Made by a program: the position numbers and the translations under genes. A stretch of 10,208 nucleotides of DNA from Bacillota bacterium (GTDB taxonomy: Bacteria > Bacillota > Clostridia > Peptostreptococcales > Anaerovoracaceae): assembly GCA_029266295.1 (NCBI GenBank), contig JAQSXD010000094.1:1-10208 (forward strand). The letters run 5' to 3'. The notes beneath the pieces were generated by a model. That model was not told the origin of the DNA, ran no database searches, and worked only from the letters and a program-made list of their open reading frames with translations. Shown here piece after piece: positions 1 to 5,527 of the stretch (position 1 is its first letter; each line of letters opens with the position of its first letter).

Positions 1-96
1 AAAAATATCCTGGAGGAAGCAGACTATTACATAGGAAAGCATTTGAAGCTCAATACAATCATCAGAGATGAGGTAAGCTTGATCTATGAGATTTAA
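1..96 (+). CDS. 3' end of upstream gene, possibly walJ/yycJ MBL-fold hydrolase (partial)
   Basis: Frame 1 is open from the window edge and ends in TAA at 94-96. It gives the last 31 residues of a protein, ending RDEVSLIYEI. That is too little to identify a family from sequence alone. The guess of a WalJ/YycJ-type metallo-beta-lactamase-fold protein rests on gene order: in many Firmicutes the walRK locus ends walJ, htrA, rlmH, and the next two genes here are htrA and rlmH. The short gap to htrA (19 nt) and the lack of a terminator between them suggest cotranscription. The existence of a gene end here is fairly sure; its name is inference. Confidence 0.5.
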   Translation, partial: KNILEEADYYIGKHLKLNTIIRDEVSLIYEI

Positions 97-115
97 CAAA
101 TAGGGGGGATCAAAC

Positions 116-1471
116 ATGGAGAAAGATGATTTTGACTTTAAAATTAGAGAAAATAATGAAGCAGATACCGGTTATGAATATCAAGAGGATGTAACCGGAA
201 GCGATTCTGCGGGAAGCGGCTCCTACGAAGGTAGTGCATCCGGCGGGCCTGGGGGATTCCGTGAACCACAGGCAGGAAACGGTACCTTTGTGGCCGGGAC
301 TGCATCAAAAGCAACTGGCAGAAAACGTGGCGTTGGGCGTAAGCTTGTTGCTGTAATCCTCGTTGTTCTACTTTCTGCGGCGGCAGGTTTCGGCGGAGGG
401 CTGGCGGCGCTGTACTATGGACAAAACTTAATTGGCACTCCGGCATCCAACCAGATCACCATAACGCCCAGTGATAAGATCAATACAGCGGAGGCAATTG
501 CTGCAAAAGCGATTCCTTCGGTAGTAGGAATCAGTACCAGTACCGAGGTAACCTATCAGAGCTTCTTTGGCACGCAAAAGGGGGTACAAAATGGTGTGGG
601 TACGGGAATTATCGTCGATGAAAAGGGATATATCCTCACCAATTCTCATGTAGTAAGTGATGGGAACGCCAAGGAGATTGTTGTTCAGCTTACTGACGGA
701 AGAGAGGTTACCGGAACCGTTCTTTGGAACGATAAAAGCATCGATTTGGCCATCGTAAAAATAGAGGCAATGAATCTTACCGCGGCGGAGCTCGGAAATT
801 CGGATGAAGTTAAGATCGGTTCTTATGCGGCAGCAATCGGAAATCCTTTAGGCCTGGCCTTTGACAGAAGCGTTACGCAAGGCGTCATCAGCGGGCTAAA
901 CAGAACCATAACGGTTTCCGACGGTCAGTCTCAAGTCACCATGGATGGTCTGATCCAGACCGATGCATCAATCAATTCGGGAAACAGCGGCGGACCTTTG
1001 CTCAACAGTCAGGGTCAGGTCATCGGAATTAATTCTGCTAAGGCACAGACCGGTGAAGGCTTGGGCTTTGCAATTCCCATCAACACGGCAAAACCGATCG
1101 TTGACGAGATTAAGACAAAAGGAGAATTCAAGCGCTCCTATATCGGAATCAAGGGCGGAAATGTGGCGGAATATCTGGATGCTTATCCCGAAGCAAAGCT
1201 TGGTACCAAGACGGGGGTTTACATCGCTCAGATTTATACCGACTCTCCCGCTGCAACGGCAGGGATTAAGGAAGGCGATATTATCGTCGGCTTGGAGGAT
1301 AAGAAAATAGAAACTATGACGCAGCTGATCAGTACGCTGTTCCAGTATCGTCCGGGGGATACGGTTAAGCTTTCAGTAATCAGGAATACAAGGCAGATGA
1401 CCTTCAGCGTCAAGTTAACTTCCATGGATGAGGAAACGGGCAGACCAGAACTTCCTCAGTCGCCGCAATAG
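116..1471 (+). CDS. htrA: HtrA/DegP-like membrane-anchored serine protease with PDZ domain
   Basis: This 451-residue S1C-family serine protease probably degrades or processes misfolded and regulatory proteins at the outer face of the membrane. Residues 1-70 form a low-complexity, acidic and Gly/Ser-rich cytoplasmic tail. One membrane segment follows at about 77-101, preceded by a basic stretch (GRKRGVGRK), so the protein is a signal-anchored type rather than secreted. The trypsin-like domain spans about 125-335, with the catalytic triad visible as His178 (TNSHVV), Asp210 (SIDLAIV) and Ser291 (GNSGGP). One PDZ domain covers about 340-435, with SYIGIKG near its start and SPAATAGIKEGDII inside. 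The ATG at 116 is preceded by AGGGGGGAT at good spacing. Length and layout match Gram-positive HtrA proteins. No lost catalytic residue is seen. It sits between a probable walJ remnant and rlmH, as in the walRK locus. Confidence 0.95.
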   Translation: MEKDDFDFKIRENNEADTGYEYQEDVTGSDSAGSGSYEGSASGGPGGFREPQAGNGTFVAGTASKATGRKRGVGRKLVAVILVVLLSAAAGFGGGLAALYYGQNLIGTPASNQITITPSDKINTAEAIAAKAIPSVVGISTSTEVTYQSFFGTQKGVQNGVGTGIIVDEKGYILTNSHVVSDGNAKEIVVQLTDGREVTGTVLWNDKSIDLAIVKIEAMNLTAAELGNSDEVKIGSYAAAIGNPLGLAFDRSVTQGVISGLNRTITVSDGQSQVTMDGLIQTDASINSGNSGGPLLNSQGQVIGINSAKAQTGEGLGFAIPINTAKPIVDEIKTKGEFKRSYIGIKGGNVAEYLDAYPEAKLGTKTGVYIAQIYTDSPAATAGIKEGDIIVGLEDKKIETMTQLISTLFQYRPGDTVKLSVIRNTRQMTFSVKLTSMDEETGRPELPQSPQ

Positions 1472-1481
1472 AGAGGACTCA

Positions 1482-1538
1482 GACAATCGCCAACTAGTAA
1501 GACGATCGCCAACCAATAAGACGATCGTTAACTAAGAT
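1482..1538. repeat. Three tandem 19-bp repeats after htrA
   Basis: Three head-to-tail units of exactly 19 bp lie just after the htrA stop: GACAATCGCCAACTAGTAA, GACGATCGCCAACCAATAA and GACGATCGTTAACTAAGAT. They share the core GAC-A/G-ATCG, and a degenerate fourth core (CGATCTAAGAAA) follows at about 1548. They are noncoding in the frames used here. They do not resemble a CRISPR, because there are no spacers. Function is unknown; replication slippage is the simplest origin. Confidence 0.8.
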
Positions 1539-1576
1539 GAAACGCACGATCTAAGAAACAATGATAGGAACATTAC

Positions 1577-1619
1577 GCCGGGGCCGCATTTCTGAATAAG
1601 AGAGAAATACGGTCCCGGC
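1577..1619 (+). terminator. Strong GC-rich hairpin between htrA and rlmH (terminator or processing site)
   Basis: The arms 1577-1593 and 1603-1619 form a 17-bp stem with one G-U pair and one C/A mismatch, around a 9-nt loop. The GC-rich base is GCCGGG/CCCGGC. The downstream tract is AAAATTATGTTTT, which is not a clean run of T, so termination may be partial. It would separate htrA expression from rlmH or act as an mRNA 3' end stabiliser. Confidence 0.6.
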
Positions 1620-1664
1620 AAAATTATGTTTTGAGAAAGAATGAATCTCGAAGGGAAGAACTCT

Positions 1665-2144
1665 ATGAACATCACCATCCTGTGCATCGGAAAGCTGAAA
1701 GAACGATACTGGACGGAGGCCATCACTGAATACAGCAAACGATTAAGCAAATATTGTACATTAACGATAAACGAACTGAAGGAAGAAAAAGCACCTGATA
1801 ATCCCTCAAACGCTGAAGAATCAGCAGTTAAGGATGCAGAGGGGAAAAACATCCTAAAACAAATCAAGAAAGATTCTTATGTAATTGTTTTAGCGATTAA
1901 GGGAAAAGAGCTGGACTCCGAATCCCTTTCAGAAAGGATCATGGCCCTGGGTATTTCCGGGAAAAGCGATATCACCTTTGTCATCGGAGGCTCGTTAGGC
2001 TTATCGGATGAGGTTTTATCAAGGGCTGACTTCCAGCTATCTTTTTCAAAGCTCACCTTCCCACATCAGATGATGCGCGTGATTTTACTGGAGCAGATTT
2101 ACAGGAGCTTTAAGATTATACGCAATGAAACGTATCATAAATAA
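1665..2144 (+). CDS. rlmH: 23S rRNA (pseudouridine1915-N3)-methyltransferase RlmH
   Basis: RlmH is a SPOUT-class enzyme that uses S-adenosylmethionine to methylate pseudouridine 1915 in helix 69 of 23S rRNA in the assembled ribosome. With the ATG at 1665 the protein is 159 residues, the usual RlmH length. An upstream in-frame ATG at 1641 would add eight residues (MNLEGKNS) with no better ribosome site and is not preferred. Family features are the N-terminal MNITILCIGKLKE, the knot loop FVIGGSLGLSDEV (105-117) that holds the cofactor, the segment LTFPHQMMRVILLEQIYR (130-147), and the C-terminal NETYHK, where the Tyr-His-Lys ending is the hallmark that contacts the rRNA. Position after htrA fits the conserved walRK tail. 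No clear promoter is seen just upstream. Confidence 0.96.
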   Translation: MNITILCIGKLKERYWTEAITEYSKRLSKYCTLTINELKEEKAPDNPSNAEESAVKDAEGKNILKQIKKDSYVIVLAIKGKELDSESLSERIMALGISGKSDITFVIGGSLGLSDEVLSRADFQLSFSKLTFPHQMMRVILLEQIYRSFKIIRNETYHK

Positions 2145-2193
2145 TGAAAACCGCATCATAACCCCAATATTAAGCAGCCTACCCGAAACCGCA

Positions 2194-2222
2194 TTGCATT
2201 TCCCAGAGGAGTTGAGTATGAT
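2194..2222 (+). promoter_or_regulatory. Vegetative promoter of the LytTR-DUF3021 unit
   Basis: TTGCAT at 2194-2199 and TATGAT at 2217-2222 are separated by exactly 17 bp, close to the sigma-A consensus. The predicted start is near 2229, giving a leader of about 45 nt before the TTG start of the regulator. The 128-nt gap after rlmH holds this promoter and the operator-like repeat that overlaps it. Confidence 0.65.
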
Positions 2223-2242
2223 AGCGATAGAGTTAACTCAAC
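2209..2242. promoter_or_regulatory. Operator-like inverted and direct repeat over the LytTR promoter
   Basis: A 7-bp inverted repeat, GTTGAGT (2211-2217) and ACTCAAC (2236-2242), flanks the -10 box and the predicted start. Read as direct repeats, GAGTT occurs at 2209 and 2230, exactly 21 bp apart, a spacing typical of paired LytTR sites (two helical turns). The match to the published 9-bp LytTR half-site is only partial. The position suggests autoregulation by the LytTR protein encoded just downstream; this is inference. Confidence 0.4.
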
Positions 2243-2272
2243 CGTTATATCTGAGAAAGGGGTTTATGATAC

Positions 2273-2710
2273 TTGAAAATCAATATCGAGGAATCCTCCG
2301 GCTACAGTGAGGTGGAAATTACAATCAAGTGTGCGAGCATCGATGAAAACCTGGAGAGGCTGATTTCGGGGATCAGGCTCTTCAATTCCTCGATTAGCGG
2401 AAAGAAAGACGGAAGCGTATACTTTCTGAAGCCAGAGGAAGTTTTATATTTTGACACTGTGGATGAGCGGGTTTTCATCTATACGTCAGACGGTGTTTAC
2501 GAAACAAATTTGAAGCTGTACGAACTGGAAGAAAGGTTCTCAGGCACCTCCATCCTGAGAATCGGAAAATCTATGATATTGAATCTGCTAAAAATCGACC
2601 ATATCTCACCGCTGCTCAACGGGAGAATCCAAGCGGTGCTGGTCAACGGGGAAAAAGTAATTATTTCAAGGCAATACGTCCCTGGATTCAAGAATAAATT
2701 GGGGTTATAA
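2273..2710 (+). CDS. LytTR-domain DNA-binding transcriptional regulator
   Basis: This 145-residue protein has a short N-terminal region (1-44) and a C-terminal LytTR domain (about 45-145). The domain shows the family pattern VYFLKPEEVLYFDTVDERVFIYTSDGVYET, a middle segment ending in FSGTSILRIGKSMILNL, then KIDHISPLLNGRIQAVLVNGEKVIISRQYVPGFK. No receiver domain is present, so it is not a classical two-component regulator. The start is a TTG at 2273, with AAAGGGG at 2256-2262 about 10 nt upstream. An ATG at 2266 is out of frame and leads to a stop after 14 codons. The next gene encodes a DUF3021 membrane protein 11 nt downstream. Such LytTR-plus-membrane-protein pairs are known as LytTR regulatory systems, with HdrRM and BrsRM of Streptococcus mutans as models where the membrane partner inhibits the regulator. 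Its target genes are not known; its own promoter is a likely one. Confidence 0.9.
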   Translation: MKINIEESSGYSEVEITIKCASIDENLERLISGIRLFNSSISGKKDGSVYFLKPEEVLYFDTVDERVFIYTSDGVYETNLKLYELEERFSGTSILRIGKSMILNLLKIDHISPLLNGRIQAVLVNGEKVIISRQYVPGFKNKLGL

Positions 2711-2721
2711 GGAGCGTTGAA

Positions 2722-3168
2722 ATGAAGAGCATATTGATGCGGGATTTTTTTCTGGGACTGATGATTTCCTTTACACTGGGAGTTTTGGCAGTGGCACTGA
2801 TCCTTGGCATTGCAGCAGGCAGCGGTACAATGCAGCTGAGTCTAATCTGGCAGGTTTTTATCCTGTCGGCAATCTGTTCCTTGGTCAATCTGGTTTACCG
2901 GTCGGAACAATTAAAGTTTTTATGGCAGTCTCTTATCGGCTATGTCCTGACCACGGGTGCGATTATGGGATGCGGTAACATTTTCGGGTGGTATGATTAT
3001 GGTGGAAATTCTTATAACAAGAGCAGTTTCCTTCTGCTTTCTTTGCTGGGATATTCACTGTGCTATCTGATCACGTGGATGATGATATGGAGGGTGAACA
3101 AGAGAAGAAAAGCCGCTTGGAACAGCAGCCTTGCAGCATATAAGGAAAGGAACCGCAGCGAGGGATAA
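2722..3168 (+). CDS. DUF3021 family membrane protein, partner of the LytTR regulator
   Basis: This 148-residue integral membrane protein has four predicted helices at about 9-31, 40-59, 66-88 and 101-123, and a basic cytoplasmic tail (RVNKRRK and onward). The length and the arrangement next to a LytTR protein fit DUF3021. Members of this family are thought to hold the LytTR regulator inactive at the membrane, by analogy with HdrM and BrsM; this is not shown for this pair. The GWYDYGGNSYNK loop between helices 3 and 4 is the most polar exposed segment and a possible sensing site. The start codon follows AAGGAG at 8 nt spacing, and translation begins 11 nt after the regulator's stop, so both are made from one mRNA. 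Confidence 0.85.
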   Translation: MKSILMRDFFLGLMISFTLGVLAVALILGIAAGSGTMQLSLIWQVFILSAICSLVNLVYRSEQLKFLWQSLIGYVLTTGAIMGCGNIFGWYDYGGNSYNKSSFLLLSLLGYSLCYLITWMMIWRVNKRRKAAWNSSLAAYKERNRSEG

Positions 3169-3205
3169 AAAACGATATGGCATCGCTTGAATAAAATGAT
3201 TTTCT

Positions 3206-3240
3206 AAAAGACATGGCAATGTTTGTTATGTCTTTTATTA
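3206..3240 (+). terminator. Hairpin terminator of the LytTR-DUF3021 unit
   Basis: Perfect 9-bp arms AAAAGACAT (3206-3214) and ATGTCTTTT (3228-3236) enclose a 13-nt loop and are followed by ATTAATTTTTG. The stem is AT-rich but ends in a T tract. It lies 37 nt after the DUF3021 stop codon. The last base of the right arm is also the first base of the 12-bp inverted repeat described next. Confidence 0.6.
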
Positions 3241-3268
3241 ATTTTTGTACAATTTGCAAAAATTAATA
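3236..3268. repeat. Perfect 12-bp inverted repeat upstream of the antiporter promoter
   Basis: TATTAATTTTTG (3236-3247) and CAAAAATTAATA (3257-3268) are exact reverse complements around a 9-nt spacer, TACAATTTG. The repeat ends at the base just before the predicted -35 box of the antiporter gene (3269). It may be an operator or upstream element for that promoter, or an extension of the terminator region. No matching copy is seen elsewhere in the window. Confidence 0.7.
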
Positions 3269-3297
3269 TTGAATACTGTATACATATTATATAAAAT
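3269..3297 (+). promoter_or_regulatory. Vegetative promoter of the NhaD-like transporter gene
   Basis: TTGAAT (3269-3274) and TAAAAT (3292-3297) are 17 bp apart. Transcription would begin near 3303-3304, leaving a leader of about 110 nt. A weaker alternative is TTGCAA (3254-3259) with TGTATA (3277-3282). Confidence 0.55.
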
Positions 3298-3302
3298 GAG
3301 TT

Positions 3303-3412
3303 AGGCGCTTTTTTGTGTGAGTTTAAGCGCTTCGTTTTATGATACTGTTTTTGCGCAAGACTTTGACAATTCATGTTCTTGGTTAGCTGCTATCTTGAAA
3401 GGAGAACCTGTT
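3303..3412 (+). promoter_or_regulatory. Structured mRNA leader of the transporter gene, possible cis-regulatory RNA
   Basis: The predicted transcript starts with an 8-bp hairpin with one wobble pair (3303-3310 with 3325-3332, core GCGCTT/AAGCGC). A second element, CAAGA at 3356-3360, can pair either with TCTTG at 3377-3381 or with an identical TCTTG at 3393-3397 that abuts the ribosome-binding site GAAAGGAG. Alternative pairing next to the ribosome site is how many translation-controlling leaders work. Na+-responsive riboswitches (DUF1646/Na+-I class) occur before sodium transporter genes, but I cannot match this leader to that class by eye. Confidence 0.35.
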
Positions 3413-4879
3413 GTGAAAAAGCAAAAAAGATTGCGCACAATGCTACTGGCTTACATACTTGTGTTGTGCAGCAATATTGTCGTGTTTGCAAGTGAAACCG
3501 GAGAGCAACACAATTTAGGTGAATTACTTCCGATTTGGAGCGTACTTCCATTCGTCGGAATGTTGTTATCTATTGCGATCTTTCCTTTGGTCAAACCTGA
3601 ATGGTGGGAACATCAGATGCTAAAAGTTGTTATATTCTGGTCTCTGGTGCTTCTTGTACCTTTTGGAATTGTTTTTGGCGGTGAAATGCTGATCTTTAAC
3701 ATTCTGGAGATCATTCTGCTGGATTACTTGCCTTTCATTATCCTATTATTCGGCCTGTTTGTGGTGGCAGGCGGTATCATCTTGAGAGGCACCTTAATCG
3801 GAACGCCAAAAGTCAATATTGTACTGCTTCTTATTGGGACAATATTGGCCAGTTGGGTGGGAACCACCGGCGCAAGTATGCTTCTGATCAGACCTGTGAT
3901 CCGTGCAAATCAATGGAGACAGAAGAAAACCCATATAATCGTATTCTTTATCTTTCTTGTATCCAATATAGGAGGCTGTTTGACTCCAGTAGGAGATCCC
4001 CCTCTTTTTCTGGGATTCCTACGAGGAATTCCGTTCTTTTGGACACTGAAGCTTTTCCCCATGTTCCTGCTGAACACGGTCATCCTATTGACAGTGCTTT
4101 ATTTCATCGATCACTATTACTATAAAAAAGAATTGGCTTCGGGCAGGAGTCCTAGAGATGTTATGGATGACGGACCAAAGAAGCCATTACGGGTGGAAGG
4201 GCTGCAGAATCTGATTTTTATGGGAATGATCATAGGAGCAGTTATCCTAAATGGAATTCTGCCCAATTTCACAGCCTTTGCGGATCAGGTGACCGGAGAA
4301 ATCTACGGAGTACATGTCTTTGAGGGTGTCGTTGTAGGTTATAACAGTATCCTTCAGATGGTTATTATACTCACCGCTGCATTTCTTTCCATGAAGACTA
4401 CGAAAAAAGTCATCCGGGCAGACAACTGTTTCACTTGGGTGAGTATCAAGGAGGTAGCGACGCTTTTTATCGGCATTTTTATTACAATGATCCCTGCGCT
4501 TGCTTTGCTTAAGGCAAATGGCTCCTCTCTTGGCGTTGATAATCCCTTTGAATTTTTCTGGGCTACAGGAGCACTATCCTCCTTTCTGGACAACGCGCCG
4601 ACCTATCTGGTTTTTTTGACTACGGCTGGGTCTTTAGGCATGGCAAAAGGTCTTGCCACTACAGTCGGTACGGTAGGTGTAAAAGTTCTGATGGCAATTT
4701 CAGCTGGTGCTGTATTTATGGGAGCCAACACTTATATAGGAAATGCTCCGAACTTTATGGTACGGTCTATTGCGGAAGAAAACAAAATCGAAATGCCAAG
4801 CTTTTTTGGATACATGCTATGGTCTTTCTGTTTCCTAATCCCACTGTTTTTAATCGATACGCTGATTTTCTTCCGGTAA
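3413..4879 (+). CDS. NhaD/ArsB-superfamily ion transporter (probable Na+/H+ antiporter)
   Basis: This is a 488-residue polytopic membrane protein of the ion transporter superfamily, most like NhaD-type sodium/proton antiporters and citrate-transporter-like proteins. I start it at GTG 3413 because GAAAGGAGAA lies 6-7 nt upstream; a longer GTG start at 3317 has no ribosome site and lies inside the apparent leader. About a dozen hydrophobic segments are seen, the first at about 8-26. The two-fold family signature is clear: WVGTTGASMLLIRPVIRAN (148-166) with SNIGGCLTPVGDPPL (184-198) in the first half, and SSFLDNAPTYLVF (389-401) with GANTYIGNAPNFMV (437-450) in the second. These are the re-entrant segments holding substrate and ion ligands. 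The hydrophilic loop at about 237-262 separates the halves. Substrate is not proved; Na+/H+ exchange is the most likely, and an organic acid or other anion is possible. It is monocistronic. Confidence 0.85.
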   Translation: MKKQKRLRTMLLAYILVLCSNIVVFASETGEQHNLGELLPIWSVLPFVGMLLSIAIFPLVKPEWWEHQMLKVVIFWSLVLLVPFGIVFGGEMLIFNILEIILLDYLPFIILLFGLFVVAGGIILRGTLIGTPKVNIVLLLIGTILASWVGTTGASMLLIRPVIRANQWRQKKTHIIVFFIFLVSNIGGCLTPVGDPPLFLGFLRGIPFFWTLKLFPMFLLNTVILLTVLYFIDHYYYKKELASGRSPRDVMDDGPKKPLRVEGLQNLIFMGMIIGAVILNGILPNFTAFADQVTGEIYGVHVFEGVVVGYNSILQMVIILTAAFLSMKTTKKVIRADNCFTWVSIKEVATLFIGIFITMIPALALLKANGSSLGVDNPFEFFWATGALSSFLDNAPTYLVFLTTAGSLGMAKGLATTVGTVGVKVLMAISAGAVFMGANTYIGNAPNFMVRSIAEENKIEMPSFFGYMLWSFCFLIPLFLIDTLIFFR

Positions 4880-4927
4880 AAACAGGGACTGGAGCGACTA
4901 CAATCTAAAATAATGATATGATAAGAG

Positions 4928-4966
4928 AACACTATGCATCTCTTTCCAAGTGCATAGTGTTTTTTA
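4928..4966. terminator. Hairpin terminator shared by convergent transporter and arsR genes
   Basis: Perfect 11-bp arms AACACTATGCA (4928-4938) and TGCATAGTGTT (4951-4961) enclose a 12-nt loop and run into TTTTTATT on the plus strand. It is a strong rho-independent terminator for the transporter gene. On the minus strand the following tract (TTCTCTTATC) is less T-rich, so it may serve arsR only partly. Confidence 0.85.
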
Positions 4967-4982
4967 TTGATACATACAAACC

Positions 4983-5300
4983 TTATTCAAATTTCTTTGT
5001 CGCATTAAGGTATTTGCCCAAGATACCGATGTTGGCATAGTACATGGAATACTTATCATCTTTCTTGACTTGTACCAGTTCTGCCTCCACCAGCTTTTTA
5101 ATATGCTGGGAAATCGTAGCCTGGGAATAGTCGAAAGCAGCGACCACATCTTTATTGCAAACAGGAGTCCTGTTTCTGTTGCTCTGCATGATATAACGGT
5201 AGATTTTAATTCTGGCAGGATGGGCAAGCGCATCGGATACCCTTGCGATTAAAAGGATCTCCTCTTCCTGCATTTCATCCGATTCTTTTCTGAGTCTCAT
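4983..5300 (-). CDS. ArsR/SmtB-family winged-helix transcriptional regulator
   Basis: This 105-residue protein has one winged helix-turn-helix: ALAHPARIKIYRYI (24-38), the family's conserved helix, then VCNKDVVAAF (47-56), the recognition helix YSQATISQHIKKLVEAELV (58-76), and the wing VKKDDKYSMYYAN (78-90). The start at 5300 is chosen because AAGGAG lies 8 nt upstream; a longer in-frame ATG at 5348 would leave almost no leader after the predicted transcription start near 5351. The metal-binding ELCVCD motif of ArsR is absent and only one cysteine (Cys48) is present, so classical arsenic or zinc sensing is unlikely. ArsR members without such sites respond to redox state, small molecules or partner proteins. 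It converges on the transporter and diverges from the sigma-54 regulator gene, so either may be a target. Effector is unknown. Confidence 0.88.
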   Translation of the reverse strand: MRLRKESDEMQEEEILLIARVSDALAHPARIKIYRYIMQSNRNRTPVCNKDVVAAFDYSQATISQHIKKLVEAELVQVKKDDKYSMYYANIGILGKYLNATKKFE

Positions 5301-5357
5301 ATTTTTATCTCCTTGCATGAAATTTGTCTCATAATCGTCTATTAGCAATGTACTTTA

Positions 5358-5386
5358 ATTATACAATTTGCTTCGGATTTCGTCAA
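5358..5386 (-). promoter_or_regulatory. Near-consensus vegetative promoter of arsR
   Basis: On the minus strand TTGACG (5386-5381) and TATAAT (5363-5358) are exactly 17 bp apart. Start is expected near 5351, giving a leader of about 50 nt to the ATG at 5300. This is the strongest-looking vegetative promoter in the window, as expected for a repressor-controlled or autoregulated gene. Confidence 0.8.
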
Positions 5387-5412
5387 GATTCGAAAAATAC
5401 AAATTCGATTCA
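5387..5412. promoter_or_regulatory. Imperfect inverted repeat in the divergent arsR / sigma-54 regulator spacer
   Basis: GATTCGAA (5387-5394) and TTCGATTC (5405-5412) form 8-bp arms with one mismatch and a 10-nt spacer, directly upstream of the arsR -35 box. ArsR proteins bind imperfect dyads near their promoters, so this is a candidate operator. The location upstream of -35 is unusual for simple repression. Confidence 0.35.
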
Positions 5413-5438
5413 TGAAGATAATTGCAGAATTACCATGT

Positions 5439-5454
5439 GCAAATAATTTTGCAC
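5439..5454. promoter_or_regulatory. Palindromic operator over the -35 box of the sigma-54 regulator gene
   Basis: TGCAAATAATTTTGCA is a perfect dyad (TGCAAA-4-TTTGCA; one more G/C pair outside). It has the same 6-4-6 layout and nearly the same arms as the two sites downstream of the regulator gene at 6917 and 6939. It covers most of the -35 hexamer at 5450-5455, so binding should block transcription. I infer that the regulator represses its own gene. Confidence 0.65.
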
Positions 5455-5477
5455 CTTTTCCAATTCCGTGATATGAT
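5450..5477 (+). promoter_or_regulatory. Vegetative promoter of the sigma-54 activator gene
   Basis: TTGCAC (5450-5455) and TATGAT (5472-5477) are separated by 16 bp. Transcription should start near 5484, about 44 nt before the ATG. Its -35 box lies inside the palindromic operator. Confidence 0.65.
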
Positions 5478-5527
5478 TTAAATTGAAATTACACAGGTCT
5501 TCAGTGCTTTCTTAGAAAGGGGTTTCT

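Noticed and set aside
1482..1538. CRISPR array
   Set aside because: The units are contiguous, with no unique spacers, and no cas genes are nearby.
2125..2310. Small plus-strand ORF of 61 codons overlapping rlmH and the LytTR gene
   Set aside because: It spans the LytTR promoter, overlaps both real genes out of frame and has no recognisable protein features or ribosome site.
3317..3412. Longer N-terminus for the transporter from GTG 3317
   Set aside because: No ribosome site precedes 3317, the added 32 residues are not typical of the family, and the predicted transcript begins only about 13 nt upstream. GTG 3413 has a strong GAAAGGAG.
5301..5348. Upstream ATG (5348) for the arsR gene
   Set aside because: It lies about 3 nt after the predicted transcription start and has no ribosome site, whereas the ATG at 5300 is preceded by AAGGAG at 8 nt.
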